From Peptococcaceae bacterium BRH_c4a (GTDB taxonomy: Bacteria > Bacillota > Desulfotomaculia > Desulfotomaculales > Desulfocucumaceae), in contig LADN01000049.1 of NCBI GenBank assembly GCA_000961585.1, positions 38,697-102,696 of the forward strand: 64,000 nt of DNA. Reading direction: 5' to 3'. The position numbers and the translations under genes are program-made. Numbering within the stretch: position 1 is the first letter of the stretch; each line of letters opens with the position of its first letter. This document shows positions 49,264-58,930 of this stretch, piece after piece. A model generated the notes under the pieces. It saw only the letters and a program-made list of their open reading frames with translations. It ran no database searches and had not been told where the DNA came from.

Positions 49264-50352
49264 TTGGAAAAGCTTAAGGTTTTAATTTTAGACAACTCTG
49301 TGTTTTACAAAAAAATACTGGCCCAGGCGGTGGAGAGCACCGGCCTGGGCATTGTGACAAATACCGCCTCCAGCGGAGCCCTGGCCATTGAAAGATTAAA
49401 CCGGGGCAGCACCGATGTTGTCCTTTTGGATATGTTCACACCCGAAGCCAAATTACTTGAAACCCTGGATCAAATCCGCAGGCGCCACCCCCATATTTTC
49501 GTGATCATGCTGGTCTCCCCGGGGTCAGACAGCCAGGCGGAAAAATTCAGATCACCGGAAGCCGGCGTTATGAACTTTATAAAAAAACCTCCGGCGGCAA
49601 CGGCTGAAAAAAATATCAGCGGCATGAAACAGAGGCTGCAGGGACTGTTTACCCAGATAATAGCCAGGAAGTTCACTTCCTGGAATGTAAACGCAGCGCC
49701 CTCCCTTCAGCGGAACACCACCCCTCCCCCAGCGGCCCCGGCGGCAAAAAAAAGGAGATTAAGCGGAGTCGACCTGGTGCTTATAGCCTCTTCCACCGGC
49801 GGCCCGGCGGCCCTGGAGACAGTTTGCAAAGATCTTCCGGCCGGATTTAACAAGCCCGTTCTGGTGGTTCAGCATATGCCGGCGGAACTGACCGGCAGAA
49901 TGGCCCAGTCACTGGATAAAAAATGCAGCCTTCCGGTACTGGAGGCCCAGGATGGGGACGCCGTGAGACCGGGTCAGATAATGATCGCACCCGGAGGTTT
50001 TCATATGACGGTTGAAACAGGAAAGGGCACCGGTATAATCATAAAAGTTGAATCCACCCCCCCGGTAAACGGTGTCAAACCCGCTGCCGATGTGCTCTTC
50101 CGCTCTGTGGCCAGGGTCTACCGCAATAAAAGAGTGCTGGCCGTGATACTTACGGGCATGGGCAGTGACGGAATGCTGGGCGTGGAGGAAATAAAAAAGA
50201 GCTGTGAATGCTTCTGCCTGGCCCAGAGTGAACGAACCTGCGTTGTTTACGGAATGCCCAAAAGCGTGGTGGACGCAGGCCTGTCTGATGCCGTAGAGGA
50301 TCTGTCCACAATACCTTTTCGTATTTTGCAAATCATTTCGGGCAGAGGTTAA
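49264..50352 (+). CDS. cheB: CheB chemoreceptor methylesterase
   Basis: 362 aa. REC domain with Asp 56 (VVLLDMFTPE), but the REC is divergent (MFTP instead of xMPxxDG). Pro/Ala linker around 155. Methylesterase catalytic triad in ASSTGGPAALE (Ser), VVQHMPAELTGRMA (His) and TGMGSDGMLGVEE (Asp). Removes methyl groups from the receptor. TTG start with weak GGTGAG. No CheR or CheA nearby. Confidence 0.9.
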   Translation: MEKLKVLILDNSVFYKKILAQAVESTGLGIVTNTASSGALAIERLNRGSTDVVLLDMFTPEAKLLETLDQIRRRHPHIFVIMLVSPGSDSQAEKFRSPEAGVMNFIKKPPAATAEKNISGMKQRLQGLFTQIIARKFTSWNVNAAPSLQRNTTPPPAAPAAKKRRLSGVDLVLIASSTGGPAALETVCKDLPAGFNKPVLVVQHMPAELTGRMAQSLDKKCSLPVLEAQDGDAVRPGQIMIAPGGFHMTVETGKGTGIIIKVESTPPVNGVKPAADVLFRSVARVYRNKRVLAVILTGMGSDGMLGVEEIKKSCECFCLAQSERTCVVYGMPKSVVDAGLSDAVEDLSTIPFRILQIISGRG

Positions 50353-50408
50353 AGCTTAAATCCACAAGAGCATGGGGATGGAATTTATTTCCGGATAGGA
50401 GTGTTGGC

Positions 50409-51245
50409 GTGAAAATTTTATCCGTGGATGATGTTTTGCTGATTAGGAAACTTACCAAGAAAACGGTGGAGGCCATGGGTGGGCAGCTCTTTGAGGCGTC
50501 TGACGGCATTGAGGCCCTGTCGACTCTGAAAAAAACCGAAGGAAAGTTCGATCTAATCATACTGGACTGGAATATGCCAAATATGAACGGTTTCGAGTTT
50601 TTAAACAAAATAAGACGCCAGGAGAAGTATAAAAACATCCCGGTAATGATGGCCACCACCGAGGGCGAAAAGGATAAGATCGTTAAGGCTGTCCAGGCCG
50701 GGGCCAACAATTATCTTATTAAGCCCTTCACCGAGCAGGAACTGACCAAAAAAATACTGCAATGCCTTGGATTGGGGTATGAATATGACTTATTAAACAA
50801 CTGCTTTTCCGATGCCGCAAGGAATATTCTGGCATACTCCACCGGACTGGAGGTGTCTGAGGAATATGGACCTCCAGAAACCGCTGCGCAGAAGGATTAT
50901 CTTTCCGGGCAAATGATTATACAGGGGAAAGTCAATGCCATTATTTACCTGACCATGGGCAGGGAAGCAGCCACCGGCATTATAAGCCTGATGACCGGGT
51001 TAAAGCCCCCGGAACTGACCTCAGAAGATATTCTTAACGGAACAGCAGACATTATCCAGAAGGTGGCCGCCAAGGCAAAAAACCTGCTGACAGGGATGAA
51101 TGTTCAGTGGAGCATCTCAACTCCCTTTGTCTATGTGAGCTTTATCACGGAAGATCTTCATATACAACAAAAGAAGGTCTTCAGCATAGTTAAAAAATAC
51201 CGGGCTGATGATCTGGTGGTAAACTATAAAATTTATTTTTTATAG
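50409..51245 (+). CDS. Response regulator with CheX/CheC-like C-terminal domain
   Basis: 278 aa. REC domain (1-120) with Asp 53 in LIILDWNMPNMNG, Thr in MMATTEGEKD and Lys in YLIKPFTEQ. Residues 130-278 resemble a CheX-type domain (MIIQGKVNAIIYLTMGREAA, ELTSEDILNGTADIIQKVAA). At the place where CheX/CheC phosphatases have E-x-x-N, this protein appears to have other residues, so phosphatase activity is doubtful. GTG start behind TAGGAG. Confidence 0.82.
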   Translation: MKILSVDDVLLIRKLTKKTVEAMGGQLFEASDGIEALSTLKKTEGKFDLIILDWNMPNMNGFEFLNKIRRQEKYKNIPVMMATTEGEKDKIVKAVQAGANNYLIKPFTEQELTKKILQCLGLGYEYDLLNNCFSDAARNILAYSTGLEVSEEYGPPETAAQKDYLSGQMIIQGKVNAIIYLTMGREAATGIISLMTGLKPPELTSEDILNGTADIIQKVAAKAKNLLTGMNVQWSISTPFVYVSFITEDLHIQQKKVFSIVKKYRADDLVVNYKIYFL

Positions 51246-51276
51246 AGTTTTTCATTCATGTAAGAACCAGCCGACA

Positions 51277-51891
51277 TTATCCCGAAATACGGCTATAGCC
51301 CGTGTCAAAGGCCCGGAGGTTTAGCTCCCTGACACCGCCGGTAAAAAGAGACTCAATGGTTCTAATAAAATACTCCCGGCCAAAGGGCACAAGGCCGCTT
51401 GCGGCCATGGCCCCGGTCATGACCATATTGGCGGCCAGGGGGCTTCCGGCCTCCTGGGCCAGATGGGTGGCGGGCAGGGTATGGACCCTTGACACCATTT
51501 TTTTTACCGCCTCCTCTATGCGGGCGGGATGGGGGTATTTATCCTCACCCAGAAGACAGCCCAGGGGATAGTTGGGGCGGTCGTTCATGATCACCACGGT
51601 GTCAGGATTGGCATAATCCATGATCACCCTCATGGTTTCCAGGGGCTCGAAGCCCGCCACCACGTGGGCCCTCCCCCTGGGGATAAGCGGGCCAATGGGT
51701 TTATCCCGGGAGATCCTCACATGGCTCATCACCGATCCGCCCCTCTGGGAAACACCGAAGGTTTCACCTACGGCCACCCGGTAGCCGGCCTCGGCCGCCG
51801 CCACCGAGAGTATCTGGGAGGCCAGCACGTTGCCCTGCCCTCCCACACCGGTGATTATTATATTTAAAGGTTCCGCAAACAGTTTTGGCAT
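51277..51891 (-). CDS. iorB: Indolepyruvate:ferredoxin oxidoreductase, beta subunit
   Basis: 204 aa gamma-type domain of 2-oxoacid:ferredoxin oxidoreductases: IIITGVGGQGNVLASQILS at the N-terminus, GVSQRGGSVMSHVRIS, and VIMNDRPNYPLGCLLGED. With IorA oxidatively decarboxylates aryl pyruvates from aromatic amino acids to acyl-CoA, reducing ferredoxin. Begins 3 bp after the iorA stop. Confidence 0.93.
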   Translation of the reverse strand: MPKLFAEPLNIIITGVGGQGNVLASQILSVAAAEAGYRVAVGETFGVSQRGGSVMSHVRISRDKPIGPLIPRGRAHVVAGFEPLETMRVIMDYANPDTVVIMNDRPNYPLGCLLGEDKYPHPARIEEAVKKMVSRVHTLPATHLAQEAGSPLAANMVMTGAMAASGLVPFGREYFIRTIESLFTGGVRELNLRAFDTGYSRISG

Positions 51892-51894
51892 CCC

Positions 51895-53820
51895 CTAAAC
51901 CGTCCTTTCCACCGTGATGGCCTGCCGGGGGCAAAGGGTGGCGCACACCCCGCAGCCGTTGCATACCGCCTCGTCAATACGGGCCTTACCCGACTCCGCA
52001 TCCCATATATTGGCAGGACAGGAGAAAACTTTGCTGCAGAACCTTCCGCAGCCGCAGGCATCCCCTATGCACCTCTTTCCATCCACATACACCCTGTTTT
52101 TTTGTTTTCCCTTAACGGCCGCCAGGGCGCAGGTTCTCCTCAGTATCAGCACCCGGGGACCTTCTTGCTGCAGCATCCGGCAAATAACATCAATGGTCGC
52201 CTCAACATCGTAGGGGTCCTGAAGGCTGCAGGGTATGCCTATGCCCCGGATTATATCTTCCATATGCACGGTGTCGGCAGGTTCCCCGGTGGCGGTGGAA
52301 CTGCGCCCCGGGTGGGGCTGATGACCGGTCATGGCGGTGGTTTCATTGTCCAGCAGCACCAGCATAAAATTGGAGCGGTTATAGCGGGCGTTGATCAGTG
52401 CCGGCACAGCGGCGTGATAAAAGGTGGAATCCCCCACCACGGTTATAACCGGCCGGTTAAATCCAAAGCGGTCCAGCTTTCCCATGCCCCCGGCGATGCC
52501 TACCCCGGCGCCCATGCAGTGCACCGTCTGCAGGATATGGTAGCCGGTTCTGGCGATGCCCAGGGTATAGCAGCCTATGTCCCCCAGAACGATCCCTCCC
52601 CTGCCGTCCAGCTCCAGGGCCGTCTTTATGGACCAGAAAGAAGCCCTGTGCGGACACCCGGCGCAGAGGGCCAGATCCCTGCCCGGCATCTTTTCCCCCA
52701 GAAGCTCCAGGGCTCCCTTCCGACCGGAAAGAACAGGGCTTTTAAAGGCTGCCCCGGTTATTTTCGAAAGGGACCCGGCCAGTATATCCGGGTTCATCTC
52801 CCCTATGCCCGGGCCCGCCGGGCCGGCCACGTGGCCGCTCCTTTTGCCGTAAAAGGTGATGCTTCCAATGTCTTTCCAGTGGCGGGCGGCCAGGGCCATC
52901 ACATTATCCTCCACAAAGGGCTCCACCTCTTCGGCGAATACCACCTCGGAAGCGTTTATAAGATAATCCAGCAGCAAGGATTCCGGCAGCGGCCAGGTGG
53001 TCCCCAGCTTCAGCACCCCGGTTTCCCTACTCAGATCCAGCATTTCCAGGGCCTCCAGGGCATACATGTAGCTGGGCCCGCTGGCAATGATCAGTCTTTG
53101 GGCCCTTTGAGGGCCGGTGTAGCTGTTGAATCCCGATTTACAGAACAAAGCCGAAGCCCTGGTCAGCTTCTGCTCCTGCATTGCGTGCAGGGCTATACCG
53201 AAGGTGATTACCCGGTCGCCCCTTTGAAATTCCGGCTCCCTTTCTGTACGGGCTATTTTCCCCAGCTTTACATCGCCGCTGGCGTGGCAAACCCGGGTGA
53301 CACAGCGCACCACCACCGGCAGCGCCAGCTCCTCCGACAGTGAGAAAGCTTCCCTGGTCATGTCCATGGCCTCCTCTACCGAGGAGGGCTCCAGCACAGG
53401 CAGGTGAATCACCTTGCACAGATTGCGGGAATCCTCTTCCCGAACACTGGAGTGGGCCGCCGGGTCATCGCCCACCACTATTACCATGCCTCCCCGGCAG
53501 CCTGAAATGGCCAGGGCGCCGGCAAAGTCCAGGGCAACATTGAGGCCGTCAGCCTTCATCACGGTCAGGGATCTCAACCCGGTGAAGGATGCGGCCGCGG
53601 CCCCTTCCAGGGCCACCTTTTCATTGACAGACCACTCAACGTATATATCATGTTCCCCGGCCACCTTAGCCAGGGTTCCCAGCACTTCGGCGGTGGGGGA
53701 TCCGGGATAGGAGGCGGCATAGGCCACCCCGGCCTCCAGAGCTCCCCGGGCGATGGATTCATTTCCGGTAAGAGCCACCCTGACCCCCGGCTTTTCCTCA
53801 CGGACTCCCATGATGGTCAC
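51895..53820 (-). CDS. iorA: Indolepyruvate:ferredoxin oxidoreductase, alpha subunit
   Basis: 641 aa. Pyrimidine-binding N-terminal part (GNESIARGALEAGVAYAASY, PGSPTAEV), TPP-binding part with GDIGCYTLG and VVGDSTFYHA, and a C-terminal ferredoxin domain (CIGDACGCGRFC, CNGCGVCATLCP). GTG start at 53820 forms a GTGA overlap with the upstream FrhB-like stop and has GGGAGGAG 7 nt upstream. Confidence 0.94.
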   Translation of the reverse strand: MTIMGVREEKPGVRVALTGNESIARGALEAGVAYAASYPGSPTAEVLGTLAKVAGEHDIYVEWSVNEKVALEGAAAASFTGLRSLTVMKADGLNVALDFAGALAISGCRGGMVIVVGDDPAAHSSVREEDSRNLCKVIHLPVLEPSSVEEAMDMTREAFSLSEELALPVVVRCVTRVCHASGDVKLGKIARTEREPEFQRGDRVITFGIALHAMQEQKLTRASALFCKSGFNSYTGPQRAQRLIIASGPSYMYALEALEMLDLSRETGVLKLGTTWPLPESLLLDYLINASEVVFAEEVEPFVEDNVMALAARHWKDIGSITFYGKRSGHVAGPAGPGIGEMNPDILAGSLSKITGAAFKSPVLSGRKGALELLGEKMPGRDLALCAGCPHRASFWSIKTALELDGRGGIVLGDIGCYTLGIARTGYHILQTVHCMGAGVGIAGGMGKLDRFGFNRPVITVVGDSTFYHAAVPALINARYNRSNFMLVLLDNETTAMTGHQPHPGRSSTATGEPADTVHMEDIIRGIGIPCSLQDPYDVEATIDVICRMLQQEGPRVLILRRTCALAAVKGKQKNRVYVDGKRCIGDACGCGRFCSKVFSCPANIWDAESGKARIDEAVCNGCGVCATLCPRQAITVERTV

Positions 53821-54914
53821 TGGTTCACTCCTCCCCACTGGGCTTCAATCTGTTCCCGGTACCGGCCCACCACAGGGAAGCCTGGTTTTCCGTCCTCAAA
53901 CTCCGGCAGCCCCAGAACCCGCATTTTTTTATTCAATGCCGCCCTCCTTAACAAAGGCAGCCTTTCTTCGGGGTATTGAGCAATTTCTATAGCCCCCCTG
54001 CGCAGGGCCAGATCAACCAGTTCCCGCCCTTTGTCCGACCGGACAATCAGTGTATTCCAGGATGGGTCGAACTCAGTGGATCCCACCGATAGGTCCGCCC
54101 ACTCCGAGGTGCTGTCAAAGCACAGGCTGCAGGGCTTTTTAATAAAAGGCCGTATTTCTTCCAACTGCCAGCGGCAATTCCCTGAATTGGTCTCCACCAC
54201 CGGCCCCTCCAAGGGAATGTCCATCCTGACCATCTCTTCCCCCTTCACCCTGCGGAAAGCAAAGCGGTAAAAATCCGGGGAAAGGGACCAGAAGCAGAAC
54301 AGCCCCAGGGCCATCCCCACAGCCTGAGGATTACTAAACTGATCTCCTGCCAAATTACCGGCCTGAGCCTTGCGCGCCGCGGCTATCTGGCAGGGCCTCC
54401 CCACCAGGCCCAATCCTGACATACCCTCCCGAAGGGCCCGGTTCAGCACTGCCAGGGATGGCACCGCTGTATACTTGGACCCGGCACAACCGTTTACCTC
54501 ATCAACGGTGCGGGCCAGCACCGGCCTGGGGCAGAGAACCCCCCCCCCGGCCAGGGCCATCCCGGTAACCATTCCCTCTTTCAGGGCAAAGGCGGCCAAA
54601 GCCGAGGCAACCCCGCCGTACTGGGCTTTGGCCGCCCTGTTTTCACCGGCCCGGGCAAAATAAATTTCCCTTACCACACCCAGTGCCTGGTCCTCCCTTT
54701 CCCGGCCGAATACCGCCAGATCCATCTCCCTCAGGTCCAGGGAAACTTTGGGGCAGACCGAGTAACAGGCTCCCTCAGCCAGGCCGCAGGGGTTGATTAC
54801 CCTGACCATGTCTCCGGCTGTTTTAATATAAGGGCAAAGTCCCACGCACATGCCGCAGGACGAACATAGTCCTCTGTCAATAATGTCCCTTTTTAACCGA
54901 TCCTGACCAGGCAT
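53817..54914 (-). CDS. FrhB/FdhB-like Fe-S flavoprotein (coenzyme F420 hydrogenase beta-type)
   Basis: 365 aa. N-terminal ferredoxin cysteines CSSCGMCVGLCP and CYSVCP, then the FrhB core: AQYGGVASALAAFALKEG, GCAGSKYTAVPSLAVL, GLGLVGRPCQIAAARK, and KKPCSLCFDSTSEWADLSVG. This family uses FAD and Fe-S to move electrons between ferredoxin and a partner. Translationally coupled to iorA, so likely the electron entry or exit for that enzyme. Confidence 0.87.
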   Translation of the reverse strand: MPGQDRLKRDIIDRGLCSSCGMCVGLCPYIKTAGDMVRVINPCGLAEGACYSVCPKVSLDLREMDLAVFGREREDQALGVVREIYFARAGENRAAKAQYGGVASALAAFALKEGMVTGMALAGGGVLCPRPVLARTVDEVNGCAGSKYTAVPSLAVLNRALREGMSGLGLVGRPCQIAAARKAQAGNLAGDQFSNPQAVGMALGLFCFWSLSPDFYRFAFRRVKGEEMVRMDIPLEGPVVETNSGNCRWQLEEIRPFIKKPCSLCFDSTSEWADLSVGSTEFDPSWNTLIVRSDKGRELVDLALRRGAIEIAQYPEERLPLLRRAALNKKMRVLGLPEFEDGKPGFPVVGRYREQIEAQWGGVNQ

Positions 54915-54959
54915 AAAACTCCTCCTTATACCCCGCCTATATGCCGGATAATTATTATT

Positions 54960-56204
54960 TCAAAAATTGAGGGTGGCAAAATAGTCTTCAATGGTCTCGG
55001 CCCGCCGGATCATCTCCACGCTTCCGTCAGCCTTCAGAAGCAGTTCGGCCGACCGCAGCTTTCCGTTATAATTGAATCCCATGGCGTAACCGTGGGCCCC
55101 TGTGTCATGTATCACCATGACATCGCCTATTTCAACCATGGGCAGCTTCCGGTTCACCGCAAATTTATCATTGTTTTCACACAGCGAGCCTGTGACATCA
55201 TATATATAGCCCAGGGGCCAGTCCTCTTTACCCATCACGGTTATATGATGATAGGCCCCGTATATCCCCGGACGCATCAGATTGGCCATGCAGGCGTCCA
55301 GACCCACATAATTTTTATAAATTTCCTTCTTATGCAGTACGGTGGCCACCAGATAACCATAGGGCCCGGTTATCATCCGACCGCTTTCCATGGCCAGCTT
55401 AAGAGGGTGCAGCCCGTTGGCCACAATTTTCCTGTCATAGGACTCCTTGAGCCCCCGGCTCAGGTAATCCAGATCCACTGCCTGCTGCTCCGGGCGGTAA
55501 GGTATTCCTATACCTCCGCCGAAATTTACGAATTCAACCCTTATTTTCAGGGTCCGGAAAATCTCAACCACCAGATCAAACATCATGTTGGCCGTTTCAA
55601 TAAAATAGTTGGGATCCAACTCGTTGGAAATAACCATGGTATGCAGACCGAACCTCTGCGCGCCCTTGTCCCTCATTATCCTGTAGGCGTCCAGGAGCTG
55701 CTTGCGGGTCAGTCCGTACTTGGATTCCTCCGGGCTGCCGATGATGGCGTTGCCCCCTTCCCTAAGGGGCCCGGGGTTATAACGGAAGCAAATCAGTTCC
55801 GGTATCCCGGCGTTCTTTTCCAGAAAATCAATATGGCTTATATCATCCAGATTAATTACCGCTCCCAGTTCTTTGGCCTTTATAAACTCATTGGCCGGCG
55901 TGTCGTTGGAGGTGAATATAATGTCTTCTCCCCGGATGCCCGATTTTTCCGCCAGAATCAGCTCCGGAAGAGAACTGCAGTCGGCGCCGCACCCCTCCTC
56001 ATGGAGTATCTTCAATATATGGGGATTGGGTGTGGCCTTGACGGCAAAATATTCCTTAAAGGCCGGGGCCCAGCCGAAGGCCGCCAGAAGTTTCCGGGCA
56101 TTGGCCCGGATGGCCTCTTCATGGTAAATATGAAAAGGCGTGGGATGCTGTTCAATTATCCGCATCAGTTGTTCCTTGGAAAAAGGTGGTTTTTTTTCGG
56201 CCAT
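54960..56204 (-). CDS. Diaminopimelate decarboxylase-like PLP enzyme
   Basis: 414 aa, fold III decarboxylase. PLP lysine in YFAVKATPNPHILK around residue 52, FVNFGGGIGIPY around 222, MESGRMITGPYGYL around 268, CENNDKFAVNRKLP, and HDTGAHGYAMGFNYNGKLR. Best fit LysA-like, but the operon with FrhB and Ior suggests a catabolic amino-acid decarboxylase rather than lysine synthesis. RBS GGAGGAAAG. A perfect palindrome (56225-56238) lies just upstream. Confidence 0.8.
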   Translation of the reverse strand: MAEKKPPFSKEQLMRIIEQHPTPFHIYHEEAIRANARKLLAAFGWAPAFKEYFAVKATPNPHILKILHEEGCGADCSSLPELILAEKSGIRGEDIIFTSNDTPANEFIKAKELGAVINLDDISHIDFLEKNAGIPELICFRYNPGPLREGGNAIIGSPEESKYGLTRKQLLDAYRIMRDKGAQRFGLHTMVISNELDPNYFIETANMMFDLVVEIFRTLKIRVEFVNFGGGIGIPYRPEQQAVDLDYLSRGLKESYDRKIVANGLHPLKLAMESGRMITGPYGYLVATVLHKKEIYKNYVGLDACMANLMRPGIYGAYHHITVMGKEDWPLGYIYDVTGSLCENNDKFAVNRKLPMVEIGDVMVIHDTGAHGYAMGFNYNGKLRSAELLLKADGSVEMIRRAETIEDYFATLNF

Positions 56205-56224
56205 TAAAGCTTTCCTCCAAAAAG

Positions 56225-56238
56225 TATTGTCGACAATA
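56225..56238. promoter_or_regulatory. Palindromic operator candidate
   Basis: TATTGTCGACAATA, a perfect 14-bp palindrome 21 bp upstream of the decarboxylase start. The TTGT...ACAA form suits FCD-type GntR regulators, and one is encoded immediately upstream. Confidence 0.55.
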
Positions 56239-56288
56239 ACTATTAAAACGGCTGCGCCGCTGTGAACCTCCGCCGTGCCCCCAATGGC

Positions 56289-56945
56289 CTAAGGCTTGAT
56301 ACCAATGCTTTCAAAGGACGTCCTGGCATCCATTATATGCCGGCGCATACTTTGCTCGGCAATGTCGGAATCTCTCTTTCGCAGATCATCCAGTAGAAGC
56401 TGGTGCTTTTGTATGATCTCATCCCGGCTGGCATGAGTAAACATTAAGAATGAAAAAAGATACCTCTGGGCATTTACCACCGACCACATTTCATAAAGCC
56501 GCGGCAAACCACATCTCCGGCAGATAAACTCGTGAAACTCCAGGCTGAACCCGGAAAGCTGGCTTACCGTTCCTTCCGGGGGCAAAGTTTTGGCCTGCCG
56601 CAATAGATCCTGAAGGTAATTGAAGTCCTCATGGTCAAACAATTCCGCAGCCTTCCGGGCGGCCAGCCCCTCCAGCACGCTGCGGAGCAAGTATACCTCA
56701 AGAACATCGTCCCGGGACCATTCCACCACAAATGTCCCCTTGTGCGGTATAACCTTTACCAGCCCCTCGTTTTTTAGCTGGCCCACCGCTTCCCGGATGG
56801 GGCCCCGGCTGATGCCCATCTCCTCTGCCAGCTTGCTTTCCACCAGACGCTCCCCGGGCTTTAGATTCCCGTTCATTATTGCGTCTCTTATAACCTGCAG
56901 AGCATGTTCCTTTAAAGTTTCAGCCCTTAACTGCGGAAAGGACAA
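56289..56945 (-). CDS. GntR family regulator, FCD (FadR-C) subfamily
   Basis: 218 aa. Winged HTH residues 8-75 (ERLVESKLAEEMGISRGPIR, EAVGQL), FCD domain with RSVLEGLAARKAAELFD and metal-type EFHEFICRRCG. Such regulators respond to organic acids. It stands between the TRAP/sulfolactate genes and the decarboxylase/Ior genes, all in one direction, so it may control either set; candidate sites are at 56225 and 62659. Confidence 0.9.
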   Translation of the reverse strand: MSFPQLRAETLKEHALQVIRDAIMNGNLKPGERLVESKLAEEMGISRGPIREAVGQLKNEGLVKVIPHKGTFVVEWSRDDVLEVYLLRSVLEGLAARKAAELFDHEDFNYLQDLLRQAKTLPPEGTVSQLSGFSLEFHEFICRRCGLPRLYEMWSVVNAQRYLFSFLMFTHASRDEIIQKHQLLLDDLRKRDSDIAEQSMRRHIMDARTSFESIGIKP

Positions 56946-57130
56946 TCAGAACCCTCCCATATATGCGTTGACTTATAATAATTCAGATTATACATGTTTC
57001 AGAAACTCATTACAACGGATTAATCACCGCTGCATTAACTGAAATTCCCCAACCGCAAGAAAGAGGAATACCCATCAAGCTATTGCTTTTAAGGTCTTCC
57101 TCCATCAGTTGCGGGATATCCCTCCCAGGT

Positions 57131-58402
57131 TTATTTAAGCAGGTTGGGCAGAAGCATAACCACCCCGGGCATGTAGGTCAGCATGAAGGCCACAATGGTG
57201 GCTACGATCAGGAAGGGAAGGAGTGACGGTATGATCTCTTCCACCGTCCTGCCGCTTATCCGGCTGGCCACGAAAAGCGAGAGGGCCACCGGAGGGGTTA
57301 CCTGGCTTAAACCAAGCACCATAACCATTATGACGCCATAAAAGGCGGGGTCCACACCCAGCTTGGTGATAACCGGCAGAAGCATGGGTGTAAGGATCAG
57401 TATGGCCGCCCCCTGGTTCATAAAGAACCCGGTAACAAAGAAGAGAAGGTTAAGCAGGAACAGAACCAAGTATGGGCTGGAAGAAACGTTGCTCATATAT
57501 GCCGTGATGTCCTGGGGAACATGCTGGTTGGTCATAAGCCAGCCGAAGGCGGTGGCCCCGACCACCACCAGCATTATGGCGGCGCTGGACTCTGTCACCT
57601 GTACGGCAATTCTGGCGAGCTTTTGCATATCCAGCTCCCTGTAAACAAAAAAACCTATAAGCAGCGCATATACACATGCCACCACCCCGGCCTCGGTGGG
57701 AGTGAAAACTCCTCCGTAAATTCCTCCCAGTATAATCACCGGGGTCAGAAGGGCCAGGAAGGCATCTTTCGCAGCCACCGCCGTTTCCCTCAGCGTGGCC
57801 CTTTTTTCACCCCGGTACCCTCTGCTGGCCGATATGATGTAGGCCATCACCATCAGAGTAATTGCAAATATGATTCCCGGAACAATTCCACCCATAAAAA
57901 CATCCAGTACCGACACGTTGGCGGTAATCGCAAAAAGTATCATGGGAATGCTGGGGGGTATGAGAATGCCCAGTTCCCCGGAGATGGCCAGGAGAGCCGC
58001 AGAGAAGCGGGAGTCATAGCCCTTCTTTTCCATCTCTTTGATCATAATGCCCCCGATGGCCGCAGTGGTGGCCGGGGCCGATCCGGTAAGGGCGCCGAAG
58101 AGCATGGAGCTCAGCACCGAAACCATAGCCAGGCCGCCGGTAAGAGCTCCCACCAGAACCGAGGCCAGCCGGATCAGCCTGCGGGACATCCCACCATGCT
58201 CCATAATGGCCCCCGCCAGGATAAAAAAGGGAATGGCCAGCATGGGGAAGGAATCAATGGAGGTGAATGTTTTTTGGACAATGACCATCAGAGGCAGGTC
58301 GGACATCATCATGCCGGCCATAACGGCCAGCAGCAGTCCAATCCAGATGGGCATTCCAATTAAAAGGCAGCCCAGGAGAACAATAAAAAGAATTGTAACC
58401 AT
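57131..58402 (-). CDS. dctM: TRAP transporter large permease (DctM)
   Basis: 423 aa, about 12 membrane helices; FPMLAIPFFILAGAIMEHGG, LFGALTGSAPATTAAIGGIM and FTPTEAGVVACVYALLIGFF are DctM hallmarks. Sodium-coupled uptake of an organic acid or sulfonate with DctQ and DctP. 15 bp after dctQ. Confidence 0.94.
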   Translation of the reverse strand: MVTILFIVLLGCLLIGMPIWIGLLLAVMAGMMMSDLPLMVIVQKTFTSIDSFPMLAIPFFILAGAIMEHGGMSRRLIRLASVLVGALTGGLAMVSVLSSMLFGALTGSAPATTAAIGGIMIKEMEKKGYDSRFSAALLAISGELGILIPPSIPMILFAITANVSVLDVFMGGIVPGIIFAITLMVMAYIISASRGYRGEKRATLRETAVAAKDAFLALLTPVIILGGIYGGVFTPTEAGVVACVYALLIGFFVYRELDMQKLARIAVQVTESSAAIMLVVVGATAFGWLMTNQHVPQDITAYMSNVSSSPYLVLFLLNLLFFVTGFFMNQGAAILILTPMLLPVITKLGVDPAFYGVIMVMVLGLSQVTPPVALSLFVASRISGRTVEEIIPSLLPFLIVATIVAFMLTYMPGVVMLLPNLLK

Positions 58403-58417
58403 TAATATTTCACCACC

Positions 58418-58915
58418 TTAACTGCCTGACCGGGCCGGTCTCAGCAGCGCCCGGCCCGCCTGAACCAATGCCTCAACCAGGAAAAATAACATTAACACGG
58501 TCCCTGCGGGGATGGCCATGTAAGGTATGGACATGGTCATTCCCATGGCGTCGGAAACCTGACTTGAATTGTTTAAGGCCAGTTCAGCCCCTGATACCGC
58601 AAGAAAAACAAGTACCCCTCCGGATAGAACGGATCCTATAAACGCACAGGAAACCCCCAGCTTGGGGGGGAGCTTGCTGACCAACATGTCCATGGCCAGG
58701 TGGCCCTTGCTCCTGACGGCCATTGCCCCCCCCAGAAGGGTTATCCAGACAAACAAATACCGTATTAATTCTTCGGCCCAGGGGATGGGTGAGTGCAGAA
58801 CGTACCGAAGCACTACCTGTGAAAAACCGGCCACGATCATTGCCCCCAGCATCAGCAGGGACAGCGCCTTTACAGTCTGGTAGGTGATGTCGGCAACCTT
58901 TTTCAGCCCATCCAT
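58418..58915 (-). CDS. dctQ: TRAP transporter small permease (DctQ)
   Basis: 165 aa, four helices; VVLRYVLHSPIPWAEELIRY then LFVWITLLGGAMAVRSKGHL is the DctQ signature. 15 bp after dctP. Confidence 0.92.
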   Translation of the reverse strand: MDGLKKVADITYQTVKALSLLMLGAMIVAGFSQVVLRYVLHSPIPWAEELIRYLFVWITLLGGAMAVRSKGHLAMDMLVSKLPPKLGVSCAFIGSVLSGGVLVFLAVSGAELALNNSSQVSDAMGMTMSIPYMAIPAGTVLMLFFLVEALVQAGRALLRPARSGS

Positions 58916-58930
58916 ATTGATTGGTTCCCC

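Noticed and set aside
52102..53343. 413-aa plus-strand reading frame
   Set aside because: It is antisense to iorA, has no RBS or recognisable domain and is low-complexity Gly/His/Pro-rich; the iorA frame shows all family motifs.
55092..56207. 371-aa plus-strand frame
   Set aside because: Antisense to the decarboxylase gene, no family features.
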